64,000 nt of DNA, from the NCBI RefSeq assembly GCF_003258295.1, contig NZ_QKYN01000027.1, forward strand, positions 1 through 64,000, written 5' to 3'. A model generated the notes under the pieces. It was given only the letters and a program-made list of their open reading frames with translations. It was not told the DNA's origin and ran no database searches. This document shows, one piece after another, positions 16,942 to 25,283 of the stretch. Position 1 is the first letter of the stretch. Every line of letters starts with the position of its first letter. The translations under genes were made by a program, and so were the position numbers. This stretch comes from Streptacidiphilus pinicola (GTDB taxonomy: Bacteria > Actinomycetota > Actinomycetes > Streptomycetales > Streptomycetaceae).

Positions 16942-19218
16942 ATGGCTACATTCCTCTACCGTCTCGGCCGGCTGGCCGTTCGATGGCGCTGGTTCGTCTC
17001 GCTGCTGTGGGTGGGCGTGCTGGCGGCCGTGGGAGCCGGTGCGGCGCTCGCTCCGGCTGCCCCTGACACCGGCTTCACCATGCCCGGGACCGAGTCGCAG
17101 CAGGCTTCGGACCTGATGCAGCAGCGGTTTGCCGGCGCGCACGGAGCGAACGGCGCGAGCGGCGCTACCGCGAAGATCGTCTTTGTCGCCCCGTCGGGCC
17201 AGAAGGTGACGGCGGTGGCGAACGAGAAGGCGATCGAGCGGGCGGTCACCGAGGTCGCCGGCGGAGCCCAGGTGTCGAGCGCCGTCGACCCGTTCCAGGT
17301 GAACGCGGTCAGCAAGGACGGCTCGACCGCCTACACCACCGTCTCCTACAAGGTGGCGGCCAAGGACCTGACCGACACCAGCAAGGCGCAGTTGAAGGAC
17401 GCCGCACAGCAGGTTCGCGACGCAGGCCTGACCGTCGAGATCGGTGGGACCGCGCTGGAGTCGCAGCCGTCCGCCGGTGGGGCCACCGAGGCGATCGGCG
17501 TCCTCATCGCGGCGGTGGTCCTGCTGGTGACCTTCGGCTCCATGGCCGCGGCGGGTGTGCCGCTGCTGACGGCGCTCATGAGCGTCGGCATCGGGGCGGC
17601 GGCGATCATGGCGCTCGGGAGCACGCTCGGCCTGTCGTCGAGCACGTCCACGCTGGCGACCATGCTCGGGCTGGCCGTCGGCATCGACTACGCCGTGCTG
17701 ATCATCTCTCGCTACCGCGAGGAGCGAGCGAACGGCCACGAGCCGCAGGAAGCCGTTGGACGGGCTCTCGGCACAGCAGGCTCCTCCGTCGTCTTCGCCG
17801 GCATGACCGTCGTCATCGGACTGGCCGGGCTTTCCGTCGTCGGTATCCCCATGCTGACCAAGATGGGGCTGGCAGCCGCCGGTACGGTCGGCGTCGCCGT
17901 CCTGGTCGCGCTCACGCTGGTTCCCGCGCTGCTGGGCTTCTGGCGAAAGGCGGTGCTGCCCCGGAAGGCGCGCAAGGCGGGCCGTGGGAAGCGCGCCGAA
18001 AGCAGGGACAAGCCCAACGGCGGGACGCGTTGGGCACGGTTCGTGCTGCGCCGTCCGCTGCCCGTTCTGCTGCTCGGTGTCGTCGGCCTCGGTGTGATCG
18101 CCTCGCCGGTCACGAAGTTGCATCTGGGCACGACCGGGGACGAGTCCAAGCCCACCTCCACGACAGAGCGACGGGCCTACGACGACCTGTCTCAGGCCTT
18201 CGGCCCCGGCTTCAACGGCCCGCTCACCATCGTCGTCGACGCGTCGAAGTCCCAGGACGCCAAGGGCGCCGTGGGCACGATCGAGGAGAAGGTGAAGCAG
18301 ACCTCGGGAGTGGTCTCGGTCTCCCCGGCCCGCTTCAACCCCGCAGGCGACACGGCCGTCTTCACCGCGACCCCGGCGACCAGTCCGACGGACACGAAGA
18401 CCGCGGACCTCGTCAACGCCCTGCGTGACGAGCGGCCCGCGGTGACGGCCGGGACCGATGCCACCTACCAGGTCACGGGAACGACGGCGGTCAACATCGA
18501 CAGCGCCGCCAAGGTCCAGGGCGCACTCGTGCCCTACCTGCTGCTGGTCGTCGGGCTCGCGTTCCTGCTGCTGATGGTGGTCTTCCGGTCGCTGCTGGTG
18601 CCGCTGAAGGCGGCGCTCGGCTTCGTGCTGTCGGTTCTGGCCGCGCTGGGCGCGGTGGTGGCGGTCTTCCAGTGGGGCTGGGGCGCCTCGCTGCTGGGGG
18701 TCCACACGACCGGGCCGATCATGAGCCTGATGCCGATCTTCATGGTGGGCATCGTCTTCGGCCTGGCCATGGACTACGAGGTCTTCCTCGTCTCCCGGAT
18801 CCGCGAGGCCCACGTCCACGGCGAGAAGTCCGCCGACTCGATCGTGACCGGGCTGCGGGCCAGCTCTCGCGTGGTGGTCGCGGCGGCACTCATCATGATG
18901 TCGGTCTTCTCCGGCTTCGTCGGGGCGAGCGACTCGATGATCAAGATGATCGGCTTCGGCATGGCCGTCGCGGTCCTCTTCGACGCGTTCGTCGTCCGGA
19001 TGGCGATCGTGCCCGCCGCACTCGCCCTGCTCGGCCGCCGGGCGTGGTGGCTCCCCCGCTGGCTGGACCGTCTGCTGCCGCGCATCGACGTGGAGGGCGA
19101 GGCCTTGAGCCGAGGTCCCGCCGCCGAGCGGAACGGCGGAGCAACGGACGACTCGCACGACGAGAGCGGGGAGCCGGACGACTCGGCCAGCAGTCGGCGC
19201 GCGCTCACCCGCGGCTGA
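16942..19218 (+). CDS. MMPL-family RND-type membrane transporter
   Basis: 758 aa with the two-half MMPL architecture. The first membrane segment is RWRWFVSLLWVGVLAAVGAGAALAPAAP; then an extracellular domain, a first block of membrane helices (IGVLIAAVVLLVTFGSMAAAGVPLLTALMSVGIGAAAIMAL...LGLAVGIDYAVLIISRYREE), a second extracellular domain and a second block (LLVVGLAFLLLMVVFRSLLVPLKAALGFVLSVLAAL...GLAMDYEVFLVSRIREAH). GIDYAVL and AMDYEVF carry the proton-relay Asp. Likely exports lipids or drugs. It lies 6 bp before a NarL-type two-component pair, the common arrangement for regulated drug exporters in Streptomyces. Confidence 0.93.
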   Translation: MATFLYRLGRLAVRWRWFVSLLWVGVLAAVGAGAALAPAAPDTGFTMPGTESQQASDLMQQRFAGAHGANGASGATAKIVFVAPSGQKVTAVANEKAIERAVTEVAGGAQVSSAVDPFQVNAVSKDGSTAYTTVSYKVAAKDLTDTSKAQLKDAAQQVRDAGLTVEIGGTALESQPSAGGATEAIGVLIAAVVLLVTFGSMAAAGVPLLTALMSVGIGAAAIMALGSTLGLSSSTSTLATMLGLAVGIDYAVLIISRYREERANGHEPQEAVGRALGTAGSSVVFAGMTVVIGLAGLSVVGIPMLTKMGLAAAGTVGVAVLVALTLVPALLGFWRKAVLPRKARKAGRGKRAESRDKPNGGTRWARFVLRRPLPVLLLGVVGLGVIASPVTKLHLGTTGDESKPTSTTERRAYDDLSQAFGPGFNGPLTIVVDASKSQDAKGAVGTIEEKVKQTSGVVSVSPARFNPAGDTAVFTATPATSPTDTKTADLVNALRDERPAVTAGTDATYQVTGTTAVNIDSAAKVQGALVPYLLLVVGLAFLLLMVVFRSLLVPLKAALGFVLSVLAALGAVVAVFQWGWGASLLGVHTTGPIMSLMPIFMVGIVFGLAMDYEVFLVSRIREAHVHGEKSADSIVTGLRASSRVVVAAALIMMSVFSGFVGASDSMIKMIGFGMAVAVLFDAFVVRMAIVPAALALLGRRAWWLPRWLDRLLPRIDVEGEALSRGPAAERNGGATDDSHDESGEPDDSASSRRALTRG

Positions 19219-19224
19219 CGAGGA

Positions 19225-20490
19225 ATGCGGCCTGATGGACCGATGATGGAATCCCGCCGGGCTGCTGCTCCGGCCCGAACCACAGGTTGGCCCTCCGCTA
19301 TGATCCGCCGCTGGCAGCTCTATCTGCGCCGCCACCCACGCGCCGCAGACCTGTGGCTGGCCGTGCTGCTCTTCGTGGCCACCGGGCCCGGGGCGGCCAT
19401 CCCGACCGGCGCGTCGAAACCGGGCGCATGGTGGCCGCCCTCCGTCGTGGGGGTGGTCGCCTGCGGAGCGATCATGTGGCGACGCAGCCACCCCCGGGCG
19501 GTGGTCGTGGTGACGGCCGCCTGCGCGACGACCGTCAGCGCCCTCGGCTATCTGCCGTCGGCGCTGTTGCTGGGGCCCCTGATGGTGGCTCTCTACTCGC
19601 TCGTGGTGCGGGCGACGACGCGGACCACCGTGATCTACGCAAGCGCCGCCATCGCGGCTGTCCTCGTCGCGACGCTGCTGGGCCGGTCGACTCAGGGGGC
19701 CTGGCTGGTCAAGACCGTTGTCCCCACCTCGGCTCTGCTCCTGCCACTCGCGATCGGCCAGGCCGTCCGGCTGCACCGCGCCTGGCTCGGGGCTGAGCGC
19801 GCTCGCGCCGAGTACGCGGAGCGCACGAGGGAGGAGGAGGCCCGGCAACGCGTGGTGGAGGAGAGGCTGCGCATCGCCCGTGAACTGCACGACGTCGTCG
19901 CGCACCATCTGGCGCTCGCGAACGCACAGGCCGGTGCGGTCTCCCGGCTGATCGCCCGCGATCCGGCGCGCGCCCAGGAGTTCGTCGACCAGCTCACGGA
20001 CACCACCTCGGCGGCCCTGCGCGAGCTCAAGGCCACCGTCGGCCTCATGCGCCAGGGCGAAGACGCCGACGCGCCGCTCGAGCCGGCACCGGGTCTCGCC
20101 CAGCTGCCGCAACTGACCGACTCCTTGGCGGGCACGGGGCTCCATGTCGCCGTCGTGATCGACGGAGAGCCCCGCCCGCTGTCCCCCGGAACGGACCTGA
20201 CGGCATTCCGCATCATCCAGGAGGCGCTGACCAACGTCACCAAACACGCTGCCACCGACCACGCGCAGGTGCGCCTGAGCTACACCCGCAACCGGCTGAC
20301 CATCACCGTCACGGACGAAGGACCCGGCACCGACGCACCTTCCGCCGTTCCCGGCTACGGCGTGCTCGGCATGCGCGAGCGCGCCCAGTCGCTCGGCGGC
20401 CGCCTCGACGCCGGACGCCGGGCCGCCGGCGGATTCGAGGTCACCGCCGAACTGCCCCTCGACCACCGCCTCAAGGAGCACGACACATGA
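19225..20490 (+). CDS. NarL-type sensor histidine kinase
   Basis: 421 aa from the first ATG; ATGs at 19243/19246 and at 19300 (MIRRWQLYLRRHPRAADLW) are also possible because no ribosome site decides. Four to five N-terminal membrane helices (LWLAVLLFVATGPGAAIP ... LLLPLAIGQAVRL), a coiled coil, then HisKA_3 EERLRIARELHDVVAHHLALANAQAG with the phosphorylated His in RELHDVVAHH. HATPase: TAFRIIQEALTNVTKHA and DEGPGTDAPSAVPGYGVLGMRERAQSLGG. Its stop overlaps the regulator start (ATGA). Probably senses an envelope or drug signal and regulates the MMPL exporter. Confidence 0.93.
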   Translation: MRPDGPMMESRRAAAPARTTGWPSAMIRRWQLYLRRHPRAADLWLAVLLFVATGPGAAIPTGASKPGAWWPPSVVGVVACGAIMWRRSHPRAVVVVTAACATTVSALGYLPSALLLGPLMVALYSLVVRATTRTTVIYASAAIAAVLVATLLGRSTQGAWLVKTVVPTSALLLPLAIGQAVRLHRAWLGAERARAEYAERTREEEARQRVVEERLRIARELHDVVAHHLALANAQAGAVSRLIARDPARAQEFVDQLTDTTSAALRELKATVGLMRQGEDADAPLEPAPGLAQLPQLTDSLAGTGLHVAVVIDGEPRPLSPGTDLTAFRIIQEALTNVTKHAATDHAQVRLSYTRNRLTITVTDEGPGTDAPSAVPGYGVLGMRERAQSLGGRLDAGRRAAGGFEVTAELPLDHRLKEHDT

Positions 20491-21167
20491 CCGTCCGCGT
20501 CCTGCTGGTCGACGACCAGGCGCTGCTGCGCACCACCTTCCGTGTCGTCATCGACTCCGCTGAAGACCTGGAGGTCGTCGGCGAGGCGGCGGACGGCGCC
20601 CAGGCCGTGGCACTCGCCGTACAGCACCGGCCCGACGTGGTGCTCATGGACATCCGCATGCCGGGGATGGACGGCCTGGCCGCTACGGCGGCGATCTGCG
20701 ATCGTCCGGAGCTGGCCGGCACCCACGTGCTCATCCTGACGACGTTCGAGACCGACGAGCACGTGGCCACGGCCCTGCGGGCGGGCGCCGCCGGGTTCCT
20801 GGGCAAGGACGTGCAGGCCGACCAACTCCTGGACGCCATTCGCACCGTCGCGGAGGGGGAAGCGCTGCTGTCTCCGACGGCGACCCGCTCCTTGATCACC
20901 CGCTTCCTGGCCACGCCGCAGGCGCTCGAGGCGGCCTCCGGGCCGGATCCGTTGGGCGATCTGACGGCACGCGAGCGGGAGATCATGTCGCTGGTCGCGG
21001 AAGGCATGACCAATCAGCAGATCGCCGCGAAGCTGCATGTCAGTCACCTCACTGTGCGCACGCACGTCCATCACGCCATGCAGAAGCTGGACGCCCGCGA
21101 CCGTGCGCAACTCGTGGTGATCGCCTACCAGACCGGCTTGGTGCAGCCGGGAGCACCGTCCGACTGA
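20487..21167 (+). CDS. NarL/FixJ-type response regulator
   Basis: 226 aa. The receiver domain has VLLVDDQALLRTTF and the phospho-acceptor Asp55 in VVLMDIRMPGMDGL, with Lys in GFLGKDVQ. C-terminal LuxR HTH: LTAREREIMSLVAEGMTNQQIAAKLHVSHLTVRTHVHHAMQKLDARDRAQLVVIAYQTGL. It starts in an ATGA overlap with its kinase, so the two are translationally coupled. Confidence 0.95.
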   Translation: MTVRVLLVDDQALLRTTFRVVIDSAEDLEVVGEAADGAQAVALAVQHRPDVVLMDIRMPGMDGLAATAAICDRPELAGTHVLILTTFETDEHVATALRAGAAGFLGKDVQADQLLDAIRTVAEGEALLSPTATRSLITRFLATPQALEAASGPDPLGDLTAREREIMSLVAEGMTNQQIAAKLHVSHLTVRTHVHHAMQKLDARDRAQLVVIAYQTGLVQPGAPSD

Positions 21168-21206
21168 GGGGCGAAGACGGCGGTCGGTGCAGCGTAGCCG
21201 AGCCCG

Positions 21207-22025
21207 TCAGCCGGGCCGGTGTGCGATGACCGCGAACATGGTGACCGACAAGTGGAAGGCACTGCGTTCGGCGGCGGCCGTGAGGTCGGCGTAGAGCCGG
21301 TCCCGCTGCTCCTCGGTGATCAGACCCCGCTGGAGCGCGGCCGCGCCCAGCCCTCGGACGAGCGGCCAGGTGACGGTCCGTGGATCGTGGAGCAGGACGT
21401 CGGATCCGAGGTCGTCCACGATCAGGCCTGCCTCGGCGAGCCAGCCCGCCAGGTGGCGTCCGGCCTCCGGGGTGGCGGCGGCTGCCCGGGTGACGGAGGC
21501 CAGCCCGGCGCGGATCTCCGGGGCGGCCGGGTGGAGGATGAACGTGGCCCAGTCGCTGTCGAGCAGGGCGACCCGGCCGCCCGGGCGCAGCACCCGGGCG
21601 ATCTCGGCCACGGCTCGGGCCGGATCGGCCAGATGCTGCAGGACCCGCTCGCATCGGACGACATCGACACTCGCGTCGGCGAGCGGGAGTGCGAGCGCGT
21701 CACCGTCCACGAACCGCGCTGGGCTGTCGACGTCGGCCGCGCGCCGCTCGGCGAGCGCGCGCAGGCCCGGGTGGGGTTCCAGGCCGAGCGCGACACCGTC
21801 CGGACCGACCGCCGCGGCGAGTACCTGGGTCTCCGACCCGGTGCCTGACCCGATGTCCAGTGCCCTCTCCCCCGGACGCACGCCGAGGCGGGCGTGCGCC
21901 CATGCCCGCAGCCGGCGCACGCCGTCGTAGACGGCCTGCGCGTCCAGCGCGGTGACCAGCCGGTCGGTGACCGCAGGGTCGGCATTGGCCGCATGGAAGG
22001 CCGAGGTGGGGCGCGGTTCGCTCAC
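21207..22025 (-). CDS. Class I SAM-dependent methyltransferase (UbiE-like)
   Basis: 272 aa. Motif I: LDIGSGTGSETQVLAAAVGPDGVALGLEPHPGLRALAERRA. Then ARFVDGDALALPLADASVDVVRCERVLQHLADPARAVAEIARVLRPGGRVALLDSDW, the textbook Methyltransf_11 block. The C-terminal half has LAEAGLIVDDLGSDVLLHDPRTVTWPLV and a helical cap. The acceptor is unknown; this shape is common in quinone-, polyketide- or small-molecule-modifying enzymes. Convergent with the response regulator and 159 bp from promoter module B. Confidence 0.88.
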   Translation of the reverse strand: MSEPRPTSAFHAANADPAVTDRLVTALDAQAVYDGVRRLRAWAHARLGVRPGERALDIGSGTGSETQVLAAAVGPDGVALGLEPHPGLRALAERRAADVDSPARFVDGDALALPLADASVDVVRCERVLQHLADPARAVAEIARVLRPGGRVALLDSDWATFILHPAAPEIRAGLASVTRAAAATPEAGRHLAGWLAEAGLIVDDLGSDVLLHDPRTVTWPLVRGLGAAALQRGLITEEQRDRLYADLTAAAERSAFHLSVTMFAVIAHRPG

Positions 22026-22347
22026 GCACTCACTATAGGCAGGCCTGACGACCGTTCAGCGGCTTGGGCCGCCGGCCCCCTGGTCCTTCTGACGGATCCC
22101 ATGGAACAGGCGGGGTACAGACGTTCGTCCTGCGCCCTGAGTTTCGCCCGTGTCAACGGAACTTCTCATTCTCGTAAGAACCATTGACCGCAAACCATCA
22201 AGTCTGGTTCTCTACACCACGGCCAGTGGTGCACCGCTTGTCCGATCAGCCGATCTACCGTCATGCACGTTTTCCTGCACGTCAGTTGGTGATCCGCGCG
22301 CGCTTGTCCCCGCGCGGGTCGCCCTGGCGTCCCGCTCAAGGAGAAGC
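22026..22347. other. Divergent promoter region holding module B
   Basis: 322 bp without a gene between the methyltransferase and G1 peptidase 2. It contains promoter module B and a leader of about 115 nt with CAAGGAGAAGC before the ATG. Nothing else is recognisable. Confidence 0.5.
22184..22231 (+). promoter_or_regulatory. Protease promoter-operator module, copy B
   Basis: TTGACC (22184-22189), an 18-bp spacer, TTCTCT, then CACCACGGCCAGTGGTG (22215-22231). The palindrome is identical to copy A and the 31-bp offset is the same, while the spacer sequence differs. It drives G1 peptidase 2; the palindrome ends 117 bp before the ATG. Confidence 0.8.
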
Positions 22348-23097
22348 ATGCGCAGGTTCCTGACAGGCACCGCCGCCCTCGCCGCCGTCGCGACGTCCCT
22401 CGCCGGCCTCGTCGTTCCGGTCAGCGCGGCAGCGGCCTCCGGGCTGCCGTTCCGGCCCATCAGCCACAACGTCACCACCGGCCAGCACCACAAGGGCTAC
22501 AACATCAACGGCTACAACTGGGGCGGCTACGCCGCCACGGGCAGCGGCTTCACGTCCGTCTCGGCGTCGTGGACCGAGCCGCGGGCGACGTGCAACTCCA
22601 CCAACGACCTGTACGCCCCCTGGGTCGGCATCGACGGCTACGGGTCGAGCACGGTGGAGCAGACCGGGGTGGCGACGGACTGCTCGAGCGGCAGCCCGGT
22701 GAACCAGGCCTGGTACGAGATGTACCCGGCCAACCCGGTCTACCTCAGCCTCAGCTCCTACCCGGTGTCGGCGGGCGACTCCATCCACGCCTCGGTGACC
22801 TACGCCGGCAGCAACCGGTACACGCTGAAGCTGTCGGACTCCACCAAGGGGTGGACGTACACCACCACCAAGAGCCTCTCGGCGTCGCGGGCCAGCGCCG
22901 AGGTCATCATCGAGTCGCCGACCGGGGCCTACCCCAACTTCGGGACGCTGAACTTCAGCTCGGCGACGGTCAACGGCGCCTCGCTCGGTTCGTCCGGCCC
23001 GACGGCGTTGGACCCCAGCTCGGGCGGCGTCTACGAGGCGCACACGAGCGCCCTCTCCGGCGGGACCAGCTTCTCTGAGCAGTACCTGCACGAGTAG
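22348..23097 (+). CDS. Secreted G1-family (eqolisin, glutamic) peptidase 2
   Basis: 249 aa after AAGGAGAAGC. Signal peptide to about residue 30. Body: YNWGGYAATGSGFTSVSASWTEPRATC, LYAPWVGIDGYGSSTVEQTGV (Gln105), QAWYEMYPANPVY, SAGDSIHASVTYAGSNRYTLKLSDSTKGW and ASAEVIIESPTG (Glu185). Gln105/Glu185 should be the catalytic dyad by family analogy. It is clearly related to G1 peptidase 1 but lacks its Gly-rich tail. Module B lies upstream and a strong hairpin downstream, so it is a single-gene unit. Confidence 0.92.
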   Translation: MRRFLTGTAALAAVATSLAGLVVPVSAAAASGLPFRPISHNVTTGQHHKGYNINGYNWGGYAATGSGFTSVSASWTEPRATCNSTNDLYAPWVGIDGYGSSTVEQTGVATDCSSGSPVNQAWYEMYPANPVYLSLSSYPVSAGDSIHASVTYAGSNRYTLKLSDSTKGWTYTTTKSLSASRASAEVIIESPTGAYPNFGTLNFSSATVNGASLGSSGPTALDPSSGGVYEAHTSALSGGTSFSEQYLHE

Positions 23098-23149
23098 GAG
23101 CAGGCGCCGGCGGCGCGGTGGGAATCCCCCGTCCCGTCAGGTCGCCACC

Positions 23150-23188
23150 GCACCGCCCGACCGCCGGCCCTCGGCGGCCGGGCGGTGC
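23150..23188. terminator. Terminator hairpin after G1 peptidase 2
   Basis: 17-bp stem with one mismatch (left arm GCACCGCCCGACCGCCG) and a 5-nt loop, 53 bp after the stop. It also ends close to the convergent hypothetical gene. Confidence 0.75.
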
Positions 23189-23249
23189 GCGCCGTCTGAC
23201 GGCCTGTCGGCACTCCGCGGGGTTCAGCGCCACCCGCTCGCCACGCCGG

Positions 23250-23678
23250 TCATTCCGGGGAGCTTGGCGGGGGCTGCAGGTACATCAGCGAAGTGGTGGG
23301 GAGACGAACCCGGCTGACGGCGAGTCGGCAGCGGTGCGGGTCGAGCCAGGTGCTGCGCCAGCCCGGTGGGTCGGCCGCCTCCCATCGGGTGCGGGCGATG
23401 CCGGTGGCGGGGGTGTGCTGTTCGGGGAGGAAGAGTTGGACCCAGCCGGCCGCACGTTGGGGTTCGACGCGGTGGGGGATGCCGGCGGTGGCCAGGGCCG
23501 CGACGAGGTCGACCGCGTGGGGCGGCCAGCCTTGTGCGACGGCGGCGTGGATGAGTTCGGCCGGACCGCGGCCGCTGGGGGCGGCGCTGTCGGCGGCCGA
23601 CGTCGGGGCGGGGTGGTGGTGGTCGGGTTGCACGATGGCGTACCTGGTGTCGCGGGTCGTGTGGGTCTGAGCGGACAC
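23250..23678 (-). CDS. Hypothetical protein
   Basis: 142 aa from a GTG at 23678 (VSAQTHTTRDTRYAIVQPDHHH). I do not recognise a family. It has a Pro/His-rich start, a helical core (AELIHAAVAQGWPPHAVDLVAALATAGIPHRVEP) and a strand-rich half (GWVQLFLPEQHTPATGIARTRWEAADPPGW...CRLAVSRVRLPT). No signal or membrane segment. Strong GC3 bias supports coding. An upstream in-frame ATG at 23738 would add a Pro/Arg-rich tail and is less likely. It lies just downstream of the HEWQE gene on the same strand. Confidence 0.6.
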   Translation of the reverse strand: MSAQTHTTRDTRYAIVQPDHHHPAPTSAADSAAPSGRGPAELIHAAVAQGWPPHAVDLVAALATAGIPHRVEPQRAAGWVQLFLPEQHTPATGIARTRWEAADPPGWRSTWLDPHRCRLAVSRVRLPTTSLMYLQPPPSSPE

Positions 23679-23781
23679 TGCTTGGCGTGATGGGCGGACG
23701 CCCCGGGGTGGGTGCGGACGCGACGGGCCCGCACCCACCCCGGGTGTCCACCGCTCGTGCGGTCGGACGACCGGCGGCCGG

Positions 23782-24936
23782 TCAGTGCAGAGTGGCGTGG
23801 GAGAGGTCGCACTCGTTGGTGTCGTTGGACCAGGTGGCCTGCTCGGCGAAGCTGCCGGTGCCCATGCTGACCATGCCGGCGCCGCCCGCGGTGCCAGGGG
23901 AGAGCCAGGCGCACTCGTCGGCGTTCTCCTGGCCGTTGTAGGAGCTGCCGGACTGCTGGTTGGTCCAACCGCCCGCCGGGAACTGGTCCGACATCATCTC
24001 CTGCCACTCGTGGCCGAGCGTCATCGTCCAGCCGTCGAGCGTTCCGGGCGAGTTGACGAAGCCGACGCCGCAGCCCGAGCCGGAGTCCATGTTGTAGGGC
24101 TGGTTGGAGAAGGCCAGGTCGCCGTAGGGCGAGTTGACGGCACCGCCGGTGAGCGAGGAGTCGCCGGTGTAGTCGTGCCAGGCGCAGTACTGGCCCTGGT
24201 AGTTGTCGGGGTTGGTGCCGGTCGGCGACAGGATCACGTAGTAGGTGTCACGGTTGGACGCGGCCGTGGTGTTGCCGAAGTGGGCGGCCGCGTTGACGGC
24301 CTCGGTGCCCAGCTGGTTGCCGGAGGCGGCGGCCGGGGAGGCACCGGAGTCGTCGTACCAGACGCCGGAGAGGACGCCGCCGGTCTGGTAGGGGATGAAG
24401 CTCGCGTTGCTGGGGCAACTCGTCGCCCCGGCGCTCACGTTGGAGCCGTCGCACCACTGGGTGAGCACCGAGGACCACTGCTCGCCGCCGGTGCCGATGC
24501 CCTTGAACATCTCCTGCGCGGCCGGCGCGCCGCCGTCCGCGTCGCCGGAGAAGTTCAGGTCGCCGTTGCCGTTGGTCGACTGCGTGCCCCACTGGTTTCC
24601 GTAGAAGACCAGGTAGACCTTGGCGTGGCTGTCCAGGACGCCGACGCCGTTGATGCCGCCGCCGTAGGACAGGGTCTCGGGGCCGGTCGCTGCGGTGGTG
24701 GCGTGGGTCTTGGCCCAGGCCCGCATCTTCGCGCCCTGGGCGCGGGTGGGGATGGCCCCGTGGCGGTAGGGGTGCTGGTACTGGGGGTTGAAGGGGTTGG
24801 CCTGCGGCGCGGCGTGCGTGGCAGGTGCCGCGAGGGCCGCCGGCGCCTGGGTCGCGACAAGCGTCGCTGCGGTGAGCAGAGTCAGCGAGGCGAGTCCGGT
24901 CAGGACCTTGCGGCCGTGCTGGTGGGGGTGACCCAT
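23782..24936 (-). CDS. Secreted HEWQE-motif protein, putative zincin-like protease 2
   Basis: 384 aa from the ATG at 24936, behind GAGAGGATC. Close paralogue of the protein at 5966: same signal peptide style (KVLTGLASLTLLTAATLVATQAPAALA), same blocks (ETLSYGGGINGVGV, KVYLVFYGNQWG, FIPYQTGGVLSGVWYD, SNQPYNMD, GVGFVNSPGTLDGWTMTLGHEWQEMMSDQ, NADECAWLSPGTAGG). The motif is HEWQE (309-313), so the second His of HEWHE is not conserved while His309, Glu310 and Glu313 are. This supports H-E-x-x-E rather than HExxH as the functional pattern. Promoter module C lies upstream. Confidence 0.85.
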   Translation of the reverse strand: MGHPHQHGRKVLTGLASLTLLTAATLVATQAPAALAAPATHAAPQANPFNPQYQHPYRHGAIPTRAQGAKMRAWAKTHATTAATGPETLSYGGGINGVGVLDSHAKVYLVFYGNQWGTQSTNGNGDLNFSGDADGGAPAAQEMFKGIGTGGEQWSSVLTQWCDGSNVSAGATSCPSNASFIPYQTGGVLSGVWYDDSGASPAAASGNQLGTEAVNAAAHFGNTTAASNRDTYYVILSPTGTNPDNYQGQYCAWHDYTGDSSLTGGAVNSPYGDLAFSNQPYNMDSGSGCGVGFVNSPGTLDGWTMTLGHEWQEMMSDQFPAGGWTNQQSGSSYNGQENADECAWLSPGTAGGAGMVSMGTGSFAEQATWSNDTNECDLSHATLH

Positions 24937-25283
24937 CGGGAGAGATCCTCTCTGCGCTTCGGACGCCACCACCGATGCAGAGGCGACGCCTGACGTGCCG
25001 TCGACGGCCGCAGACACGGTATGACCGGGCCGCGTGCCGTCAACTGGCCAGTGGGGGTGGGTGCTTGAGGACGTGCTCGTCGAGCGGGCCAGTTGTGCAC
25101 CACTGGCCGTGGTGAACACAAGCAGAGTTGTCCGGGTCAGGTCAATGACGTGTGCGAAGTCCCCTCCACTGTTCGCACACCCCCCACCACTCCCCCGCCA
25201 AAACTCCATGCCCGCGGCGCCAGCGCACCCGACTCCCCGCCGACGATCACTGTGGACACGGATCAGCACGGCATGACAGGTTG
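24937..25283. other. Leader and promoter region of the HEWQE gene
   Basis: 347 bp without a gene. It holds module C (25098-25145), a leader of about 160 nt similar to that of the 5966 gene (both carry CCTCAAGCAC downstream of the palindrome), and the 3' side of the DinB-like gene. Confidence 0.5.
25098..25145 (-). promoter_or_regulatory. Protease promoter-operator module, copy C
   Basis: Read on the minus strand: TTGACC (25145-25140), 18-bp spacer with CAACTCTGC, TTGTGT, then CACCACGGCCAGTGGTG (25114-25098). The palindrome and 31-bp offset match copies A and B. It ends 162 bp before the HEWQE ATG, almost the same as copy A (160 bp). Confidence 0.8.

Noticed and set aside
16894-20481. Very long open frame on the minus strand across the MMPL and two-component genes
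   Set aside because: It is a GC-bias shadow: its translation is low-complexity (Arg/Gly/Asp/His) and antisense to three well-supported genes.
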